Positions 43,002 through 48,095 of a stretch of 48,095 nucleotides of DNA are shown in pieces. Source of the DNA: an uncultured Clostridia bacterium (GTDB lineage Bacteria; Bacillota; Clostridia; Christensenellales; Borkfalkiaceae); assembly GCA_947631465.1 (NCBI GenBank), contig CANRLK010000010.1, forward strand, positions 1 through 48,095, written 5' to 3'. The notes beneath the pieces were generated by a model, which saw nothing but the letters and a program-made list of their open reading frames with translations, ran no database searches and had not been told where the DNA came from. Numbering within the stretch: position 1 is the first letter of the stretch; every line of letters starts with the position of its first letter. A program made the translations under genes and the position numbers.

Positions 43002-43012
43002 ACGGAGACGGC

Positions 43013-43474
43013 ATGAAAGTCAAACCCATCGAAGAGATCGTCTCATATCTTGCGCCCGTCGCCGAAGAGGTGGGGGTGGAGATCGTCGAGGCAAAATGGA
43101 CGCAGAGAAAGGGGGAGTGCGCGCTCGACCTCTTTATCGACGCGAACGGCGGGGTGGATATGAACCTTTGCGAAAAGTTTCATCGGGCGGTGGACGCGCC
43201 GCTCGACGAGCTCGACCCCACGTTCGGCGCGCCGTACACCCTCAATTGCTCCTCTTCGGGGCTCGACCGCCCGTTCAAGACCGAGCGGGACTATGCAAGG
43301 CATCTCGGCGAGGCGGTGGAGATTCATCTCTATGCCGCCGAGGACGGAAAAAAAGTGCATACGGGCAAGCTGCTCTCCTTTGACGGGGAGACGGCGACCC
43401 TTCAAACGGACAAGGGCGAGAAGTCCTTCCCGCGCGAGAAGATCGCCAAAGCCTGTCTTTTTATCGACATCTAA
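43013..43474 (+). CDS. rimP: ribosome maturation factor RimP
   Basis: Assists 30S assembly. It has 153 residues. IEEIVSYLAPVAEEVGVEIVEAKW opens it; YTLNCSSSGLDRPFKTERDY is the family core, and the C-terminal SH3-like part has KLLSFDGETATLQTDKG. ATG 43013 is chosen for its ACGGAG site; the longer frame starts inside the leader terminator. Confidence 0.95.
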   Translation: MKVKPIEEIVSYLAPVAEEVGVEIVEAKWTQRKGECALDLFIDANGGVDMNLCEKFHRAVDAPLDELDPTFGAPYTLNCSSSGLDRPFKTERDYARHLGEAVEIHLYAAEDGKKVHTGKLLSFDGETATLQTDKGEKSFPREKIAKACLFIDI

Positions 43475-43497
43475 TTCAAATAGGGAGAAGAATACAA

Positions 43498-44631
43498 ATG
43501 GTCAACAAGGAATTTTTCGCGGCGCTTGCCGATCTGGAACGGGAGAAGGGAATCAGCGAAGAGGCGTTCTTAGAAGCGCTCAAAAACGCGCTTTCCTCCG
43601 CTTACAAGAAGCAGAACGAGGGCGAGACGGGGATCGTCCGCTTGGAGACGGATGCGGAAAAGGGCGTCATCCGTTTTCTGCTCACCCATACCGTCGTCGA
43701 GGGCGACGAGCCGCAGGACGGGGAGATCACCTTGGAAGAGGCAAAGCTCGTCAAGAAGAGCGCCAAGATCGGCGACGTCTTGGAGCAGGAATTTACCCCC
43801 AAGGACTTCTCGCGTATCGCCGCTCAGACCGCAAGACAGGTCATCACCCAGAAGATCCACGAGACCGAGCGCGACAACACGCTCTCGGAATTTTCCGACC
43901 GCGAGGGCGAACTCATGACGGGGCTCGTCCGCAAGGTCGATCAAAAAAATATCTATATCGAGCTCGGCAAGGGGCAGATCGAAGGACTTCTCTTGCCGCA
44001 AGACCAAGTGCCCGGCGAACGGTATGAGACGGGCGATCGGATCAAGGTCTTTGTCAAGCGCGTGAGGAGCGGGTCGCGCAACGCGCAGGTGCTCGTCTCC
44101 CGCGCCGCGCCCGGGCTCGTCAAGCGGCTGTTCGAAGAGGAAGTCCCCGAGATCAAGCAGGGGATCGTCGTCATCAAAGCCGTCGCAAGAGAGCCCGGGC
44201 ACCGCACCAAGATCGCCATCGCCTCGACCGACAGCAAGGTCGACCCCGTCGGCGCGTGCGTCGGCAACAAGGGCGCAAGGGTCAATGCGGTCGTCTCCGA
44301 ACTCGGCGGCGAAAAGGTGGACATCATATTATGGAGCGAAAACCCGCTCGAATTTATCGCAAAATCCCTCTCGCCCGCGACCGTCGTCTCGGTCACGCAG
44401 ATGTCCGAAAAATCCGCCATTGCCGTCGTGCCCGACGATAAACTCTCCCTCGCGATCGGCAGAGACGGTCAAAACGCCCGCCTTGCCGCAAGGCTCACGG
44501 GCTGGAAGGTGGACGTCAAGAGCGAGACCGCCGCGGCGAAGTTGAAACTCAACGAAGAGAGCGAGCCCTCGGAAGAGGAGATCGCGCAGGACAATGAGAT
44601 CGCCGCGGAAGAGGAAAAGGACGAAACCTGA
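43498..44631 (+). CDS. nusA: transcription termination/antitermination factor NusA
   Basis: RNA polymerase-bound factor for pausing and termination. It has 377 residues, the compact Bacillota form. The order is N-terminal domain (1-130), S1 domain (about 138-200, GLVRKVDQKNIYIELGKG), KH1 and KH2 (about 205-345, with GACVGNKGARVNAVVSELGGEKVDIILW and AIGRDGQNARLAARLTGWKVD). A short acidic tail ends it; the AR repeats of E. coli NusA are absent. It follows rimP after 23 bp. Confidence 0.97.
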   Translation: MVNKEFFAALADLEREKGISEEAFLEALKNALSSAYKKQNEGETGIVRLETDAEKGVIRFLLTHTVVEGDEPQDGEITLEEAKLVKKSAKIGDVLEQEFTPKDFSRIAAQTARQVITQKIHETERDNTLSEFSDREGELMTGLVRKVDQKNIYIELGKGQIEGLLLPQDQVPGERYETGDRIKVFVKRVRSGSRNAQVLVSRAAPGLVKRLFEEEVPEIKQGIVVIKAVAREPGHRTKIAIASTDSKVDPVGACVGNKGARVNAVVSELGGEKVDIILWSENPLEFIAKSLSPATVVSVTQMSEKSAIAVVPDDKLSLAIGRDGQNARLAARLTGWKVDVKSETAAAKLKLNEESEPSEEEIAQDNEIAAEEEKDET

Positions 44632-44632
44632 A

Positions 44633-44905
44633 ATGCAGCAGAAAAAAGTCCCGATGCGCACCTGCATCGCATGCAGGCAGGAGAAGGAAAAGCGCGAAAT
44701 GCTGCGCATCGTGAGAAATTCCGAGGGAACGATCGCGCTGGACTTTTCGGGCAAGCTCCAAGGACGGGGCGCATATCTATGCAAAGATCCCGAATGCGTC
44801 AAAAAGCTCAAACGGCAAAAACTTCTCAACAAGAGTTTCTCCTGTTTCGTGCCCGACGAGATCTATCAAAGGATCGAGGAGGAGCTCCTTGGCGCAGCAA
44901 AGTAA
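44633..44905 (+). CDS. rnpM: RNase P modulator RnpM (YlxR)
   Basis: Small RNA-binding protein of the YlxR family, reported to modulate RNase P. It has 90 residues. PMRTCIACRQEKEKREMLRIVR and QGRGAYLC are the family motifs. The ATG lies one base after the nusA stop; its 3' end overlaps the next gene by 17 bp. Confidence 0.93.
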   Translation: MQQKKVPMRTCIACRQEKEKREMLRIVRNSEGTIALDFSGKLQGRGAYLCKDPECVKKLKRQKLLNKSFSCFVPDEIYQRIEEELLGAAK

Positions 44906-45200
44906 GATAAAAGCCTATCTCGGGTTTGCGCTCAGGGCGGGGAAGCTGACGCTCGGCGTGCAGGCGGGAGAGGCGTTGAGAAAAAACGTGTACTTGTTGG
45001 TGGCGGACACGAGCGTCGCCCCGAACAACCGCAAAAAGATCGAAAAATTGCAGAGAAAATTCTCTTGCCCGCTCGTTTTTGTCGAGGGGCTCGAAGAGAT
45101 GACGGGAAAGGCGAACTGCAAACTCGCCCTCGTCCGTGAAAAAAACCTCGCGGGGGCGATCCTCGCCGAGGAACGCAAAGAAGAAAAAGAACAAATCTAA
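44889..45200 (+). CDS. rplGB: L7Ae-family ribosomal protein YlxQ
   Basis: A 103-residue L7Ae/L30e-fold RNA-binding protein, expected to bind kink-turn RNA. IKAYLGFALRAGKLTLGVQAGEAL and KNVYLLVADTSVAPNNRKKI are typical. A TTG start at 44889 is chosen because GAGGAGGAG lies just before it, inside rnpM. Ends in a Lys/Glu tail. Confidence 0.92.
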   Translation: MAQQSKIKAYLGFALRAGKLTLGVQAGEALRKNVYLLVADTSVAPNNRKKIEKLQRKFSCPLVFVEGLEEMTGKANCKLALVREKNLAGAILAEERKEEKEQI

Positions 45201-45238
45201 AAAGGTGTGCCGCCAACAGGTTGGGCGGCGGAGGATTC

Positions 45239-47884
45239 ATGGCTTACGATAATATCGAAAAACTCGGTTCGGTTCTCGAAGAAAAGGGCATTCGGGGACT
45301 TTCAAAGGCGGTCACGTCGAACGAAAGGAAACTTTCCGAGATCTTGAAGAAGCTCTCCGAAATGGAGGCGGCGCAAAACGCCAAGCGTGCGGCGGAGGAA
45401 GAAGCGCTCCGTCAAAAGGAAGAGGCGCAGCGCCTCGAAGCGGAGCGCGCCGAAAAAGCGCGGCAGGAAGCGCAGGAGCAGACGGAAACGCCCAAGGCGC
45501 AAGCGCAGCAGGCGGTAGAAACGCCCCCCGCTCCCGAAAAACCCGAAAAAGTGGAGAGCGCAACGCCCGTTGAAAGCGAAAAGCGGGAGACGGAGAGCGC
45601 AAAGCCCGCCGAAAAGAGAGAGCCGCAAAGACCCGCCGAACGCGAACAAGCCGTGCCGCCGCAGAGAAGCGAGAGAGGCGAAAGAGGGGAGAGAAGGACG
45701 GATCGTCCGCCTCGTCCCGAGCGCGACAGGACCGCGGGGGCAAATAGGCCCGCGGGCAGCACTTTCCGACCTTCGGAAAGCGGGCGGAGCGACCGTCCGC
45801 CGCGCACGACCTTCCGTCCCGACCGCGGGGCAACGGGAACGGCGGGGCAGACGAGACCGACCCAAGGGGTGCGCACGCCGTCGCAAAGACCTGCGGGTTC
45901 GCCGCGCATTCCGCGCGTCCCTGCGCCCGCGCCCGTCCATACGCCGACCGCGCCGCGCAGAGAAAGCAATAAAAAATTCGAAAAGACCTATTTCGAGAAG
46001 CGTCCCGAGAACAAGCGCGCCCTGCAAAAGCGGCAGGGAGCGACGGTGGGCGACTTCGACGAGGATAAGAGCGGATACAGAAAGGCGCGCTTTGTCAAAA
46101 AGCCCGTCAAAAAGGAGACGCAGACGGTCAAGATCGACCATGCCGTCGTGACGAGCAAGGACATCCCGATCAAGACGCTGTCCGAAAAGCTCGGCATTTC
46201 CGCGGTGGAGATCACCAAGCGCTTGTTCCGTGAGGGGATCATGCAGACGGTCAACGGTTCGATCGACTACGACAATGCGGCGTTCATCGCCTTGGAGCTC
46301 GGGATCGATCTCGAATACAAGCCCGAAAAGACGGCGGAGGACGCACTGTTCGACCTTCACGGGGCGGCGGATGAGGAAAATTCCGTGCCGCGCGCGCCCG
46401 TTGTCACGGTCATGGGGCATGTCGACCACGGCAAGACGTCCCTGCTCGACGCCATCCGCAAGACCAACGTCACCGCGGGCGAAGCGGGGGGCATTACCCA
46501 GAGCATCGGCGCGTACACCGTCTCGTTCGGGGACGGAAAGAAGATCACCTTTATCGACACCCCCGGGCACGCAGCGTTTACCGCCATGCGGGCGCGCGGC
46601 GCGCAGGTGACCGACATCGTCGTGCTCGTCGTGGCGGCGGACGACGGCATCATGCCGCAGACCGTCGAGGCGATCAACCATGCCAAGGCGGCAAACGTGC
46701 CCATCATCGTCGCCATGAACAAGATGGATAAGCCGCATGCCAATCCCGATAAGGTGAAGCAGGGGCTCATGGAACAAAACCTCGTTCCCGAGGAATGGGG
46801 GGGAGACGTGATCATCGTCCCGCTGTCCGCAAAGACGGGCGAGGGGATCGACGCGCTCCTTGAAAGCATTTCCCTCGTCGCCGAAATGCAAGAACTCAAA
46901 GCCGACCCGACGCGTAAGGCGAAGGGGGTCATCATCGAAGCCAAGCTCGACAAGGGCAAGGGTCCCGTTGCGAGCGTGCTCGTGCAAAACGGAACGCTCC
47001 GAACGGGCGACAACCTGATTTCGGGCACGACGATGGGCAGAGTGCGCGCCATGATCGACGACAAGGGCAGGACGGTCAAAGAGGCTGGACCTTCGACGGC
47101 GGTCTCCGTCTTGGGGCTCGAAGACGTGCCAAATGCGGGCGACACCATCTTCGCGGTCGATCAATCGCTCATGAAGCAGGTGCAGGAAGAGAGAAAGAAC
47201 AAACAGCGCGAGTCCATGATCAAGGAGACCGCAAAGGTCACCCTTGACGACGTGTTCGCGCAGGTCTCGGACGGGCTGAAAGTGCTGAACGTCATCGTCA
47301 AAGGGGACGTGCAGGGCTCGGTCGAGGCGGTCAAGAGCTCCATCGAGAAGCTCTCCAACGAGGAAGTAAAGGTCAAGGTCATCCATGCGGGCGCGGGGGC
47401 GATCAACGAGAGCGACGTCATGCTCGCCGATTCCGCCAATGCGGTCATCATCGGCTTCAACGTGCGTCCCGACGCCAAGGCAAAGACCCTCGCCGAGCGC
47501 AGCAAGGTGGATGTGAGAAGTTATCGCATCATCTATGAGCTGCTCGACGACATGCAGGCGGCGTTGAAGGGTATGCTCACGCCCAAGTATCACGAAGTGT
47601 ACATGGGCAAAGCCGAGGTCAAGCAGACCTTCCACATCACGGGCGTTGGTACGGTCGCGGGGTGCTTTGTCACGGAAGGCAAGCTCGTGCGCGGCGGAAA
47701 GCTCCGCATTTACCGCGACGACGTGATGATCGTCGAGGGCGGGGTCAAACAGCTCAAACGGTTCAAGGACGATGCGAAAGAGGTCTCGGGCGGCTTCGAA
47801 TGCGGCTGCGCGATCGAGGGCTTTAACGAGATCAAGATCGGCGACTTCATCGAATGCTATGTCATTGAGGAGATCAAACAATGA
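45239..47884 (+). CDS. infB: translation initiation factor IF-2
   Basis: GTPase that places fMet-tRNA on the 30S subunit. It has 881 residues. The first 50 are helical, then a low-complexity Ala/Glu/Arg/Pro linker runs to about 270. An IF2N segment (about 305-365, [22 protein letters not shown]) follows. The G domain has GHVDHGKT (about 392), DTPGHAAF (about 440), NKMD (about 493) and SAK (about 530). C-terminal domains include [24 protein letters not shown] 45239 is preferred; GGAGG precedes it, and the codons before it cover that site. The stop overlaps rbfA by ATGA. Confidence 0.97.
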   Translation: MAYDNIEKLGSVLEEKGIRGLSKAVTSNERKLSEILKKLSEMEAAQNAKRAAEEEALRQKEEAQRLEAERAEKARQEAQEQTETPKAQAQQAVETPPAPEKPEKVESATPVESEKRETESAKPAEKREPQRPAEREQAVPPQRSERGERGERRTDRPPRPERDRTAGANRPAGSTFRPSESGRSDRPPRTTFRPDRGATGTAGQTRPTQGVRTPSQRPAGSPRIPRVPAPAPVHTPTAPRRESNKKFEKTYFEKRPENKRALQKRQGATVGDFDEDKSGYRKARFVKKPVKKETQTVKIDHAVVTSKDIPIKTLSEKLGISAVEITKRLFREGIMQTVNGSIDYDNAAFIALELGIDLEYKPEKTAEDALFDLHGAADEENSVPRAPVVTVMGHVDHGKTSLLDAIRKTNVTAGEAGGITQSIGAYTVSFGDGKKITFIDTPGHAAFTAMRARGAQVTDIVVLVVAADDGIMPQTVEAINHAKAANVPIIVAMNKMDKPHANPDKVKQGLMEQNLVPEEWGGDVIIVPLSAKTGEGIDALLESISLVAEMQELKADPTRKAKGVIIEAKLDKGKGPVASVLVQNGTLRTGDNLISGTTMGRVRAMIDDKGRTVKEAGPSTAVSVLGLEDVPNAGDTIFAVDQSLMKQVQEERKNKQRESMIKETAKVTLDDVFAQVSDGLKVLNVIVKGDVQGSVEAVKSSIEKLSNEEVKVKVIHAGAGAINESDVMLADSANAVIIGFNVRPDAKAKTLAERSKVDVRSYRIIYELLDDMQAALKGMLTPKYHEVYMGKAEVKQTFHITGVGTVAGCFVTEGKLVRGGKLRIYRDDVMIVEGGVKQLKRFKDDAKEVSGGFECGCAIEGFNEIKIGDFIECYVIEEIKQ

Positions 47885-48095
47885 AACATAAGCGCGGAGA
47901 GCGGCTGGACAGCGAATACCGCCGCGAGATCTCAAAGATCGTCTCGGGCGTGCTCAAAGACCGGGAACCCGACCTCAAAGGGATCGTCAGCGTCACGGAA
48001 GCAGACGTTGCGCCAGACCTGAAAACGGCGAAGATCTATGTGAGCATCTTTGCGTCGGGCGAAGAGGAGAAAAAACGCAGCTTTGCCGTATTGCA
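47881..48095 (+). CDS. rbfA: ribosome-binding factor A, 5' part
   Basis: The window ends inside this gene after 71 codons. [20 protein letters not shown] and VTEADVAPDLKTAKIYVSIF are RbfA, a KH-fold 30S maturation factor needed in the cold. It completes the usual order infB-rbfA and starts by ATGA overlap. Confidence 0.93.
   Translation, partial: MKHKRGERLDSEYRREISKIVSGVLKDREPDLKGIVSVTEADVAPDLKTAKIYVSIFASGEEEKKRSFAVL

Noticed and set aside
42885..43012. Remnants of the PolC polymerase domain after the exonuclease
   Set aside because: The 128-bp gap contains a promoter and a terminator but no trace of coding sequence related to polymerase.
45302..47935. 877-residue minus-strand open frame opposite infB
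   Set aside because: Shadow of infB caused by high GC at third codon positions; no ribosome binding site and no recognisable domain, while the plus strand is a complete IF-2.

Overview
The window reads as one chromosomal segment of a moderately GC-rich, low-redundancy Bacillota genome, most likely an uncultured anaerobic member of the Clostridia. The grounds are a Spo0A homologue, RNase Y, RnpM (YlxR), a PolC-type exonuclease at the classical polC position, zinc-type S14 and S4, and rpsD sitting between rpsK and rpoA. Placement below class level is inference. TGA is used as a normal stop.

Layout. Positions 1-1200 hold no convincing gene; they are a mosaic of short palindromic and modular repeats plus one strong terminator. 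A Spo0A homologue with an altered receiver (1259-2020) follows, bracketed by a 162-bp inverted repeat pair. A long co-directional run (2743-12864) encodes FtsK/SpoIIIE, RimO, PgsA, CinA, RecA and NAD+ synthetase, then RNase Y from its own promoter (13049-14662). A lipid cassette follows: a flippase-like membrane protein, PssA and Psd (14846-17497). The S10-spc-alpha ribosomal supercluster occupies 17907-33581. It has a candidate attenuator in front of rpsJ, an internal promoter with a hairpin leader in front of rpsM, and a textbook terminator after rplQ.

Beyond it lie an M18 aminopeptidase and a small accessory islet. On the minus strand the islet has a helical protein, a patatin-like lipase without a usable start codon, and a DUF4234 membrane protein, transcribed away from an XRE regulator. 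Next come two tandem YitT-family membrane proteins separated by an intergenic repeat, then nrdR, ispG and a PolC-like protein reduced to N-terminal, OB and exonuclease domains. The window ends in the rimP-nusA-rnpM-rplGB-infB-rbfA operon, whose short leader contains a complete intrinsic terminator; rbfA is cut by the window edge.

Twelve sigma-A type promoters can be read by eye, eleven with a 17-bp spacer and one with 18. The most unusual observations are the Spo0A receiver lacking the phospho-acceptor aspartate, the polymerase-less PolC at the polC locus, the patatin reading frame reachable in full only by a -1 shift on a run of eight A, and the inverted repeats around spo0A. No tRNA, rRNA, CRISPR array, insertion sequence or transposase was seen.
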